From: Lachnospiraceae bacterium UBA1712
GTDB taxonomy: Bacteria; Bacillota; Clostridia; Lachnospirales; Lachnospiraceae
Assembly: GCA_002317175.1 (NCBI GenBank)
Contig: DCJA01000005.1
Coordinates: forward strand, 1 to 21,052
Direction: 5' to 3'
DNA: 21,052 nucleotides
The position numbers and the translations under genes were made by a program. Of the stretch, positions 1 to 7,085 are shown piece by piece. Every line of letters starts with the position of its first letter. The first letter of the stretch is position 1. The notes beneath the pieces are model-generated. The model was not told where the DNA came from and did not search any database. It saw nothing but the letters and a program-made list of their open reading frames with translations.

Positions 1-38
1 TTCTCAAAGAGATAATAAACAGAAATTTGATTTTTCAG

Positions 39-67
39 AAACCCGCATTTTATGCGGGTTTCTTTTT
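39..67 (+). terminator. Rho-independent terminator of a gene upstream of the window
   Basis: A perfect 10-bp stem (39-48 with 52-61, core CCCGC/GCGGG) with a 3-nt T loop is followed by CTTTTT. It belongs to a plus-strand gene that ends before the window. Bases 68-139, down to the end of the next minus-strand gene, show nothing recognisable. Confidence 0.9.
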
Positions 68-139
68 ATGTCTAGAAATCGAAGTCAGTTATCAAAAGGT
101 ACAAAGTGGCACAGTTTAGGCGAAACGAAGAGTAGCGCT

Positions 140-952
140 TTACAGTACCAGGAACTTGTATTTTTCAACGGAATACAGTGGAACAAATGGAATCATGATT
201 GGAACAGTTTTAACATATTCCTGATATTCAGGATCGCTGCCATAATTTTTGTTCTGACGAACTTCAAGTCTTCTTGCACCGCTAAACATTACAAATACAA
301 TTCCAAGATAACCGAGGATTGCAATTATCCATTGAGCCAGCCCTGCAAAAGATGTTATTCCAATAACAAAAAGCCCCGTCCATATTAGTAGTTCGCCAAG
401 GTAATTAGGACAACGAACGATTTTAAATAAGCCTTCGCTACAAAATCTTTTTGGATTAAGTTTTTTCTGTCTGCTCTTGGAAATATCTGAAGCAGATTCA
501 AGTATGATTCCTGCGATTGTGATTAGGGTACCAATGACGTAGGAAGCGGTAATATGAGTATTGCCATTTGCAAATCTGAATAAAGCAGGTGATATCATCA
601 ATACATAAAGCAATGCACAGAAAATCCAAAGCATGCATTTAACGAAAAATCCCATGCTGCTTCCGTCTTTTATCTCAGTCTTCATGTGAGTCTGGTAGCT
701 TTTGCTTTTTATCTCACGTATCAGCAGATAGCCACCAAGTCTGAAGCCGTATAGTATCAAAATAACTGATGTGATAATAATGGCTGGAGTAAGTTCATGT
801 CTTAGCAGAACCAGCAAAGCTATTCCCTGACCTGAGATAGCAAGTCCGTAGCCCACAGAAATAAAATACACATATTTGTAAAAACCAATAATGCTGCATA
901 ACATAGCAACTGCAAATAGTATCAAAAGATAATTGATCATAATAGAAGTCAT
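140..952 (-). CDS. DUF1295 / steroid 5-alpha-reductase-like integral membrane protein
   Basis: The 270-residue product is a polytopic membrane protein with about six or seven hydrophobic segments. It matches the DUF1295 family, which is related to steroid 5-alpha-reductase C-terminal and isoprenylcysteine methyltransferase-like membrane enzymes. Visible family marks are YGFRLGGYLLIRE (residues 68-80), ASDISKSRQKK (about 154-164), the signature RCPNYLGE (180-187), and a C-terminal YGSDPEYQEYVKTVPIMIP block. The family signature is normally RHPNYFGE; here His is replaced by Cys and Phe by Leu. The histidine lies in the presumed cofactor-binding helix region, so activity may differ. The start is supported by GGAGG (960-964 on the complementary strand), 7 nt before ATG. 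It is transcribed away from xpt and appears monocistronic. The substrate is unknown; a lipid or isoprenoid reductase or methyltransferase is only a family-level guess. Confidence 0.8.
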   Translation of the reverse strand: MTSIMINYLLILFAVAMLCSIIGFYKYVYFISVGYGLAISGQGIALLVLLRHELTPAIIITSVILILYGFRLGGYLLIREIKSKSYQTHMKTEIKDGSSMGFFVKCMLWIFCALLYVLMISPALFRFANGNTHITASYVIGTLITIAGIILESASDISKSRQKKLNPKRFCSEGLFKIVRCPNYLGELLIWTGLFVIGITSFAGLAQWIIAILGYLGIVFVMFSGARRLEVRQNKNYGSDPEYQEYVKTVPIMIPFVPLYSVEKYKFLVL

Positions 953-1174
953 AGTTATTCCTCCATGTTTGAAATTAGAATAATGTTAATACTATTTAAA
1001 TCTAAAGTTAGTAGTAACATTGAACCTATGAATAAATAGTACTATTTTTATATTTAAAATGTAAGGCTGTAATAGACAAAAGTTAATCTGTTTTTATAAT
1101 GCGTAGAATTTATTATTAACACAACTTTACAAATAAATATGATATAAGTTTACAGATTTTATCCATTTTTATTG

Positions 1175-1203
1175 TTTGCAATATATGCAAATAAGGCTAT
1201 TAT
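1175..1203 (+). promoter_or_regulatory. Predicted xpt promoter with embedded inverted repeat
   Basis: A -35-like TTTGCA (1175-1180) and a -10-like TATTAT (1198-1203) are separated by exactly 17 bp. The -35 element is also the left arm of a perfect inverted repeat, TTTGCA-ATATA-TGCAAA (1175-1191), a possible operator. The rest of the 291-bp gap (953-1243) is AT-rich. I see no purine riboswitch core in it, so xpt does not seem to use the xpt-type riboswitch known from Bacillus. Confidence 0.5.
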
Positions 1204-1243
1204 ATAGAAAGATAGTTTATATTATGTATTGGTGGAGAAGATT

Positions 1244-1825
1244 ATGAACTGTTTGGAAGAAAGAATTCTTAAGGATGGAATTGTAAAAGAGGGCAATGTT
1301 CTTAAGGTAGACAGCTTTTTGAATCATCAGATGGATATTAATCTGTTTAATGAGATGGGCAAAGAATTTGCAAAGCGTTTTGAAGGTAAGAATATAAATA
1401 AGATTCTTACTATTGAGGCTTCTGGTATTGGTATTGCCTGCGTAGTGGCACAGCATTTTAATGTACCAGTAGTATTTGCCAAAAAATCAAAGAGTATCAA
1501 TATAGATGGCGATATGTATGTGGCTGAGGTAGTATCTTATACACATAAGAATACTAATCAGGTTATTGTATCCAAGAAGTTCCTGTCTGAGGATGATCAT
1601 GTTTTGATTATAGATGATTTCCTTGCAAATGGATGTGCGCTTCAGGGGCTTATCAGTATAGTTCAGTCTGCTGGTGGAACAGTAGAAGGAATTGGTATCG
1701 CTATTGAAAAGGGCTTTCAGCCTGGTGGACAGATTATCCGAAATCTTGGATACCAGCTTGAATCGCTTGCTATTGTTGAGAGTATGGATGCTTCAACAGG
1801 TAAGGTTGAATTCAGAGCTCAGTAG
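1244..1825 (+). CDS. xpt: Xanthine phosphoribosyltransferase
   Basis: Xpt transfers the phosphoribosyl group of PRPP to xanthine, giving XMP in purine salvage in the cytoplasm. The 193-residue product closely follows Bacillus Xpt (194 residues): LKVDSFLNHQ near the N-terminus, TIEASGIG (about 56-63), the PRPP-binding loop VLIIDDFLANG (120-130), and GIGIAIEKGFQPG further on. An in-frame TTG at 1229 is possible, but ATG at 1244 is preferred: GGTGGAG (about 1231-1237) is well spaced before it and the protein then aligns with the family N-terminus. It is the first gene of the purine block. The lipoprotein gene begins 59 bp downstream with no strong terminator between, so the two are probably cotranscribed. 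Confidence 0.93.
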   Translation: MNCLEERILKDGIVKEGNVLKVDSFLNHQMDINLFNEMGKEFAKRFEGKNINKILTIEASGIGIACVVAQHFNVPVVFAKKSKSINIDGDMYVAEVVSYTHKNTNQVIVSKKFLSEDDHVLIIDDFLANGCALQGLISIVQSAGGTVEGIGIAIEKGFQPGGQIIRNLGYQLESLAIVESMDASTGKVEFRAQ

Positions 1826-1833
1826 TTATGAGT

Positions 1834-1854
1834 ATCATGGAATGGTCCATTGAT
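1834..1854 (+). other. Small intercistronic hairpin between xpt and the lipoprotein gene
   Basis: ATCATGGA (1834-1841) pairs with TCCATTGAT (1846-1854) through an ATGG loop, with one bulged base. No T-tract follows, so it is not a terminator. It sits just upstream of the highly expressed-looking lipoprotein gene and could be an mRNA processing or 5'-protecting element. That role is inference. Confidence 0.3.
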
Positions 1855-1884
1855 ATATATTACAATTTAAGAGGAGAGACTATT

Positions 1885-3174
1885 ATGAAAAACTTTAAGA
1901 AGTTAGTTGCAAGTGTTCTTGCAGCAACAATGCTTGTTTCTCTTTGTGCTTGTGGCGCAGTATCAGAAGTAGCTACAGATGATACAACAGCTACAACAGC
2001 TACAGAGGAGACAACAGAGGCTACTACAGCAACAGATGACACAGTAGCAGAAGCTCCAGCAGCTTCAGACGTAAAGGTTGGTTTTATCTTCCTTCACGAC
2101 GAGAACTCTACATATGACTTAAACTTCATCAACGGTGCTAAGGAAGCTTGTGAAGCAGCAGGCGTTGAATATGTATTCAAGACAGGTATTCCTGAAGGTC
2201 AGGAATGCTATGATGCAGCAGCAGAACTTGCTGACTCAGGATGTGATATCGTATTCGCAGATTCATTTGGTCATGAAGATTACCTTATCGAAGCTGCTAA
2301 GGAATTCCCAGAAGTTCAGTTCTGTCATGCAACAGGTACACAGGCTCATACAGCAGGTGTAGCAAACTTCCACAATGCTTTTGCTACAATCTATGAAGGC
2401 CGTTACCTTGCAGGTATTGCAGCAGGTATGAAACTTAACGAGATGATTGAAGCTGGTGATATTACAGCAGATCAGGCTAAGATGGGTTACATCGGTGCAT
2501 ATACATACGCAGAAGTTATTTCTGGTTATACATCATTCTACTTAGGAGCTAAGTCAGTTTGTCCTTCAGTTACTATGGAAGTAACATTTACAGGTTCATG
2601 GTATGATGAGACAGCTGAAAAGGAAGGTGCTAATACACTTATCCAGAATGGTTGTGTTCTTATTTCTCAGCATGCTGACTCAATGGGTGCTCCTACAGCA
2701 TGTGAAACAGCTGGTGTTCCAGACGTTTCTTACAACGGCTCAACAGAAGCTGCTTGCCCTAACACATTTATCGTATCTTCAAAGATTAACTGGGCTCCAT
2801 ACTTCACATATATTATCAACTGTGTAGCTAACGGCGAAGAAATCGCTACAGACTGGACAGGTACATTCGCTACAGATTCAGTACAGCTTACAAGCTTTGG
2901 TACATGTGCTGCAGAAGGTACAGAAGAAGCAGTAGAGGCTGCAAAGGCAGAACTCATCGCTGGTACACTTCACGTATTTGATACAACAACATTTACAGTA
3001 GATGGCAAGGAAGTTACATCATTCATGGCTGATGTTGATACAGATGCTAACTATGAAGCAGATCATGAGACAGTAGTTAATGGTTACATTGATGAGTCAG
3101 GTGCAGACTTCAGATCAGCTCCATTCTTCAACTTAACAATTGATGGTATTACACTTCTTGATCAGGCTTACTAA
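1885..3174 (+). CDS. BMP/PnrA-family nucleoside-binding lipoprotein of an ABC transporter
   Basis: This is the extracellular, membrane-anchored substrate-binding component of a purine-nucleoside-type ABC importer (BMP family; PnrA of Treponema and NupN/YufN of Bacillus are relatives). The start is ATG at 1885, with GAGGAG at 1871-1876; an in-frame ATG at 1828 would add 19 residues ahead of an otherwise normal signal peptide. The 429-residue product has a basic-hydrophobic signal peptide and a lipobox ending LCAC, with Cys23 the likely lipidated residue. A Thr/Ala/Glu-rich linker (about residues 30-58) follows, then the BMP domain beginning VGFIFLHDEN and containing FADSFGHEDY and YEGRYLAGIAAG. 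A strong terminator follows directly, while the ATPase and permease genes lie beyond it. The specificity (guanosine, inosine or a base) is inferred from the xpt and NupOPQ neighbours. Confidence 0.9.
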   Translation: MKNFKKLVASVLAATMLVSLCACGAVSEVATDDTTATTATEETTEATTATDDTVAEAPAASDVKVGFIFLHDENSTYDLNFINGAKEACEAAGVEYVFKTGIPEGQECYDAAAELADSGCDIVFADSFGHEDYLIEAAKEFPEVQFCHATGTQAHTAGVANFHNAFATIYEGRYLAGIAAGMKLNEMIEAGDITADQAKMGYIGAYTYAEVISGYTSFYLGAKSVCPSVTMEVTFTGSWYDETAEKEGANTLIQNGCVLISQHADSMGAPTACETAGVPDVSYNGSTEAACPNTFIVSSKINWAPYFTYIINCVANGEEIATDWTGTFATDSVQLTSFGTCAAEGTEEAVEAAKAELIAGTLHVFDTTTFTVDGKEVTSFMADVDTDANYEADHETVVNGYIDESGADFRSAPFFNLTIDGITLLDQAY

Positions 3175-3203
3175 TTAGAAGTTAATATAGCAAAATACAT
3201 TTC

Positions 3204-3231
3204 AAGGGCGACTTTTTAGTCGCCCTTTTTT
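3204..3231 (+). terminator. Terminator/attenuator after the BMP lipoprotein gene
   Basis: A perfect 10-bp stem, AAGGGCGACT (3204-3213) with AGTCGCCCTT (3218-3227), a T4 loop and six T residues to 3231. It stands inside the transporter cluster. I find no convincing promoter between it and the ATPase gene (only a weak TATAAA at 3271-3276), so partial readthrough is the likely way to express the downstream genes. Confidence 0.9.
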
Positions 3232-3311
3232 GCACAGTTGTGTTATAGTAATAGATAGTGATGCTATTTATATAAAGAGTTTCTTATTTTATGGAAAGCA
3301 GGTAGGCAGAC

Positions 3312-4850
3312 ATGTCAGATACAGCTGAAACAGCAGTTTCTTTTCGTGGAGTTACCAAGACTTTTGGCGGAAAAGTAATTGCAAATAAGGATGTGAATTT
3401 AGATGTTCATAAGGGTGAGATATTATCTCTTCTTGGTGAAAATGGTAGTGGAAAGACTACACTTATGAATATGCTTGCTGGTATATATTTCCCTGATGAA
3501 GGACAGATATATATCCAGGGCAAAGAAGTAGTAATTAAGTCTCCAAAGGACGCATTTGATTTGGGAATAGGTATGGTGCATCAGCATTTTAAGCTTATTG
3601 ATGTATTTACTGCTACCGAGAATATTGTACTTGGACTTGAAGGTAAACTGAATATAAAGGACGCCAAGCAGCGTATTCTTGAGATATGCGACAAGTATGG
3701 TTTTGAGATAGACCCGGATAAGAAGATTTACGATATGTCAGTTTCTGAGAAGCAGACGATTGAAATCATTAAGGTTCTATATAGAGGCGCACAGATTCTT
3801 ATACTTGATGAGCCTACGGCAGTATTAACTCCCCAGGAGACAGAGAAGCTTTTTATGGTTATGCGTAATATGAAGGCTGATGGCAAGTCCATCATTATCA
3901 TTACCCATAAGCTTCATGAAGTAAAAGCTATTTCCGACAGAGTAGCCATACTTCGAAAGGGCGAGTTTATAGGAGATATGATTACAGCAGACTCAACAGA
4001 GCAGCAGATGACTGATATGATGGTTGGACGTGCTGTAAAGCTTAATATAGAGCGCAAAGAACCAAAGAATGCAAAGCCTAGAATTACAGTTGATAATCTT
4101 AATGTAAGAGATATGGAAGGCATATATAAGCTTAAGAATGTATCATTTACTGCTAATAGTGGTGAAGTGCTTGGTATTGCAGGTATTTCGGGCTGTGGAC
4201 AGAAGGAACTTCTTGAAGCTATTGCAGGTCTTCAGAAGATTGAAAGTGGTAGTATTCTATATTCTCAGGATGACAAGCCTGACAAGCAGCTTGTAGGTAT
4301 GGATCCAAGAGCTATCAAGGAACTTGGTGTTGCACTTTCATTTGTACCAGAAGACAGACTGGGCATGGGTCTCGTGGCCAACATGGATCTTTCAGATAAT
4401 ATGATGCTCAGATCCTTCAGGGATGGCAAATCAAGATTTTTTACAGACAGAAAGTCGCCAAGAGGTCTTGCTAAGAATATAGTTGAAGAACTCGAAGTAG
4501 TTACACCGAGTATTGAGACACCTGTCAGACGTCTTTCTGGTGGTAACGTACAGAAGGTTCTGGTTGGACGTGAAATAGCATCAAGTCCAAGCGTACTTAT
4601 GACTGCTTATGCGGTAAGAGGTCTTGATATTAATTCATCATATACCATTTATGATCTGATTAATAAACAGAAGGAAAATGGCACAGCAGTTATCTTTGTT
4701 GGAGAAGACCTTGATGTACTGTTGGAACTTTCAGACCGTATTCTTGTTCTCTGTGGTGGAGAGGTTAGCGGTATTGTTGACGGAAAGACTACAGATAAGA
4801 ACGAACTTGGATTACTAATGACTAAGAAGGGAGGAGATAACAATGAGTAA
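3312..4850 (+). CDS. Double-domain ABC ATPase of a nucleoside importer (NupO/YufO type)
   Basis: This cytoplasmic ATPase powers the importer formed with the two permeases downstream. The 512-residue product carries two nucleotide-binding domains, as usual for the RbsA/NupO class. NBD1 is complete: Walker A GENGSGKT (42-49), a signature-like MSVSEKQTIEI (142-152), Walker B LILDEPTA (163-170) and the H-loop His199. NBD2 is degenerate: GISGCGQKE replaces Walker A (291-299), the signature RLSGGNVQK (408-416) is good, and TAYAVRGLD (431-439) replaces the usual xxPTRGLD, so the catalytic Glu and the H-loop His are missing. Degenerate second domains are common in this class. The RBS is weak (AGGTAGG about 3300-3306). 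The gene overlaps the next one by 8 bp, implying translational coupling. Confidence 0.92.
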   Translation: MSDTAETAVSFRGVTKTFGGKVIANKDVNLDVHKGEILSLLGENGSGKTTLMNMLAGIYFPDEGQIYIQGKEVVIKSPKDAFDLGIGMVHQHFKLIDVFTATENIVLGLEGKLNIKDAKQRILEICDKYGFEIDPDKKIYDMSVSEKQTIEIIKVLYRGAQILILDEPTAVLTPQETEKLFMVMRNMKADGKSIIIITHKLHEVKAISDRVAILRKGEFIGDMITADSTEQQMTDMMVGRAVKLNIERKEPKNAKPRITVDNLNVRDMEGIYKLKNVSFTANSGEVLGIAGISGCGQKELLEAIAGLQKIESGSILYSQDDKPDKQLVGMDPRAIKELGVALSFVPEDRLGMGLVANMDLSDNMMLRSFRDGKSRFFTDRKSPRGLAKNIVEELEVVTPSIETPVRRLSGGNVQKVLVGREIASSPSVLMTAYAVRGLDINSSYTIYDLINKQKENGTAVIFVGEDLDVLLELSDRILVLCGGEVSGIVDGKTTDKNELGLLMTKKGGDNNE

Positions 4851-5952
4851 GACAACAACTCCTCGTGAACCTTTATTTCATATTGTAAAGAGAGATGAGC
4901 TCACAGCAAAACAGGCCACAATGATAAGGGTAGCAGCTATCATTATTGGACTAATTGTGTGTGCAATCATCACAACTATCCTTACCGGAGATAATCCTAT
5001 CAAGGTGTACCAGACTATATTTAAGGGCGCTTTTGGAACTACAAGAAAGACCTGGATTACTTTACAGAATATGTCCATTCTGCTAATCATTTCCCTGGCT
5101 CTTACGCCTGCATTTAAGATGCAGTTTTGGAACATCGGAGGTGAAGGACAGGTACTTATGGGCGGTCTTGCAGCAGCCAGCTGCATGATATTAATGGGAG
5201 ATAAACTGCCAAATGCGGTTATTATTATTGCTATGATAGTATCATCGATTGTAGCCGGAGCAGTATGGGGGCTGATTCCTGCCATCTTTAAGGCAAAATG
5301 GAATACCAATGAGACTCTTGCAACACTGATGATGAACTACATCGCTACACAGCTGGTAGCATATTTTACTATTCTTTGGGAGGTACCAAAGGGATCAGGA
5401 AAGATTGGTATTATCAATCAGGACAGTCACGCGGGATGGCTTCCAGAAGTAGGAAACAAATATCTGCTTCCAATTATTATTGCAGTCTTAATTACAGTAT
5501 TTATTTATATTTATCAGAAATACACCAAACACGGATATGAGATATCGGTTGTAGGTGAAAGTGAAAATACAGCCAGATACATTGGTATCAAGGTTGAGAA
5601 GGTTATTATTAGAACCATGCTTCTTTCAGGAGCTATCTGTGGTGTTGCCGGACTTCTTCTGTCTGGAGGAATCAACCATACTATTACTACTACAATCGTA
5701 GATGGACAGGGCTTTACTGCAGTTATGGTTTCATGGCTGGCAAAGTTCAATCCAATTACCATGGTGGCAACCAGTGCACTGATTATTCTGATGGACAGAG
5801 GAGCCGGAGAGATATCAACTACCTTTGGTCTCAATGAATCATTCGCGGACATACTTACTGGTGTGTTATTATTCTTCATTATTGGATGTGAATTCTTTAT
5901 CAGATATAAATTGTCATTTAGAAAATCAAATGGAAAGGAGGTAAAGGCATGA
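4843..5952 (+). CDS. Nucleoside ABC transporter permease 1 (NupP/YufP type)
   Basis: This is one of two non-identical membrane subunits of the purine-nucleoside importer (BPD_transp_2 family). The 369-residue product has a cytoplasmic N-terminal stretch of about 28 residues and then about nine hydrophobic segments. The family mark NIGGEGQ (97-103) corresponds to the N-I-G-x-E-G-Q motif of these permeases. The ATG lies inside the end of the ATPase gene (ATGAGTAA overlap) with GGAGGAG about 8 nt upstream, and the gene ends in a 4-bp ATGA overlap with the second permease. The close coupling indicates a fixed ratio between the ATPase and the permeases, in contrast to the separately terminated lipoprotein gene. 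Confidence 0.92.
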   Translation: MSKTTTPREPLFHIVKRDELTAKQATMIRVAAIIIGLIVCAIITTILTGDNPIKVYQTIFKGAFGTTRKTWITLQNMSILLIISLALTPAFKMQFWNIGGEGQVLMGGLAAASCMILMGDKLPNAVIIIAMIVSSIVAGAVWGLIPAIFKAKWNTNETLATLMMNYIATQLVAYFTILWEVPKGSGKIGIINQDSHAGWLPEVGNKYLLPIIIAVLITVFIYIYQKYTKHGYEISVVGESENTARYIGIKVEKVIIRTMLLSGAICGVAGLLLSGGINHTITTTIVDGQGFTAVMVSWLAKFNPITMVATSALIILMDRGAGEISTTFGLNESFADILTGVLLFFIIGCEFFIRYKLSFRKSNGKEVKA

Positions 5953-6944
5953 TTGATTTAGTTGCATTTATCCCAAGAGCTGTTCAGCAGGGAGTACCTC
6001 TTTTATTTGGTAGTACAGGTGAGACCATTACAGAAAAATCAGGTAATTTGAATCTTGGTATTCCTGGCGTTATGTATGTTGGAGCTATCAGTGGCGTAAT
6101 TGGATCATTTTTCTATGAGCAGGCATGTACGGGGTCAGAGATGAATGGATTTCTGGCAATAACAATTCCGCTTTTGTGTTCTCTGATAGGATCACTTCTG
6201 ATGGGATTGCTGTACTGTTTCCTCACGGTAACGCTGAGAGCTAATCAGAACGTAACAGGTCTGGCCATGACTACATTTGGTGTCGGTTTTGGTAATTTCT
6301 TTGGTGGATCACTGATTAGAATATCTGGAGCGGATGTTCCTTCGATTGCATTATCAAGAACGTCAGGATATTTTAGTAAAGCATTACCATTTGCATCCAG
6401 CCTGGGAGGATTTGGCAAGATATTCCTTTCCTATGGATTCCTTGCTTATGTATCAATAATCATCGCCCTTTATACTTCATATTTGTTTAAGCATACAAGG
6501 GTTGGACTTCATCTCAGATCTGTTGGAGAGAGCCCTGCCACAGCAGATGCAGCAGGTGTAAATGTTATTCTTTACAAATACCTTGCGACCTGTATAGGCT
6601 GTATGGTTGCTGGTCTCGGTGGACTTTATTATGTAATGGATTATGCCTGCGGTGTATGGTCAAATGATGCGTTTGGTGATAGAGGATGGCTGGCAATAGC
6701 CCTTGTTATCTTCACCATCTGGAAACCGGATATTGGTATCCTTTCTTCGATTTTGTTTGGTGGTCTTTATATCCTGTATCTGTATCTGCCAACAGGAATG
6801 GATCATATGGAATACAAGGAGTTGTACAAGATGCTCCCTTATATAGTTACTATGATTGTACTTGTTATAACAAGTATGAGAAATAAGAGAGAAAATCAGC
6901 CACCAGCCAGTCTGGGAACGAATTATTTCAGAGAAGAACGTTAG
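5949..6944 (+). CDS. Nucleoside ABC transporter permease 2 (NupQ/YufQ type)
   Basis: This is the second membrane subunit of the importer, 331 residues, also of the BPD_transp_2 family and shorter at the N-terminus than its partner. The N-terminal ETITEKSGNLNLGIPGVM (about 25-42) matches the conserved E-(K/R)-x-G-x-x-N-x-G-x-x-G-x-M block of NupQ-type proteins. About eight to nine hydrophobic segments follow, and a short charged tail (RNKRENQPP) ends the protein on the cytoplasmic side. The ATG overlaps the upstream stop (ATGA), and AGGAGG lies just upstream at about 5937-5942. It is the last gene of the purine transport operon and is followed by a terminator. Confidence 0.92.
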   Translation: MIDLVAFIPRAVQQGVPLLFGSTGETITEKSGNLNLGIPGVMYVGAISGVIGSFFYEQACTGSEMNGFLAITIPLLCSLIGSLLMGLLYCFLTVTLRANQNVTGLAMTTFGVGFGNFFGGSLIRISGADVPSIALSRTSGYFSKALPFASSLGGFGKIFLSYGFLAYVSIIIALYTSYLFKHTRVGLHLRSVGESPATADAAGVNVILYKYLATCIGCMVAGLGGLYYVMDYACGVWSNDAFGDRGWLAIALVIFTIWKPDIGILSSILFGGLYILYLYLPTGMDHMEYKELYKMLPYIVTMIVLVITSMRNKRENQPPASLGTNYFREER

Positions 6945-6998
6945 CCAGATAAGCTGACTGAGAAGTATTATATATAATAAATATCTATATCTAGTGTG

Positions 6999-7026
6999 AA
7001 TGACCACCTTGAGGGTGGTCATTTTT
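6999..7026 (+). terminator. Terminator of the nucleoside transporter operon
   Basis: A perfect 10-bp stem, AATGACCACC (6999-7008) with GGTGGTCATT (7014-7023), a 5-nt loop and a T-run to 7026. The right arm overlaps the predicted -35 of the glmS promoter. Confidence 0.9.
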
Positions 7027-7044
7027 GCTGATTTAGTATATAAT
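7016..7044 (+). promoter_or_regulatory. Predicted glmS promoter
   Basis: A perfect -10 TATAAT (7039-7044) lies 17 bp after TGGTCA (7016-7021), a 4-of-6 match to TTGACA located within the terminator stem. The resulting leader would be only about 35 nt, too short for a glmS ribozyme. Confidence 0.45.
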
Positions 7045-7085
7045 ATTACAGATACTCGTATGATGCATACAGGAGGGTAATTATT

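Noticed and set aside
68..388. Plus-strand open frame of 106 codons at the left end
   Set aside because: It is antisense to the well-supported DUF1295 gene, has no RBS and shows no protein-like pattern.
953..1243. Possible purine riboswitch upstream of xpt
   Set aside because: No paired P1 with the conserved loop sequences of the guanine aptamer could be found by eye. The predicted promoter lies too close to the gene.
1960..2060. ACA/GCA-rich repetitive stretch in the BMP lipoprotein gene
   Set aside because: It encodes the normal Thr/Ala/Glu linker after the lipobox; it is not a DNA repeat element. The same explanation holds for the linker at about 16665-16760.
4182..4640. Degenerate second nucleotide-binding domain as a sign of gene decay
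   Set aside because: Loss of Walker B and H-loop residues in the second domain is common in RbsA/NupO-class ATPases; the frame and the signature motif are intact.
4878..5309. Minus-strand open frame of 143 codons inside the permease gene
   Set aside because: It is the antisense shadow of hydrophobic permease codons, with no RBS.
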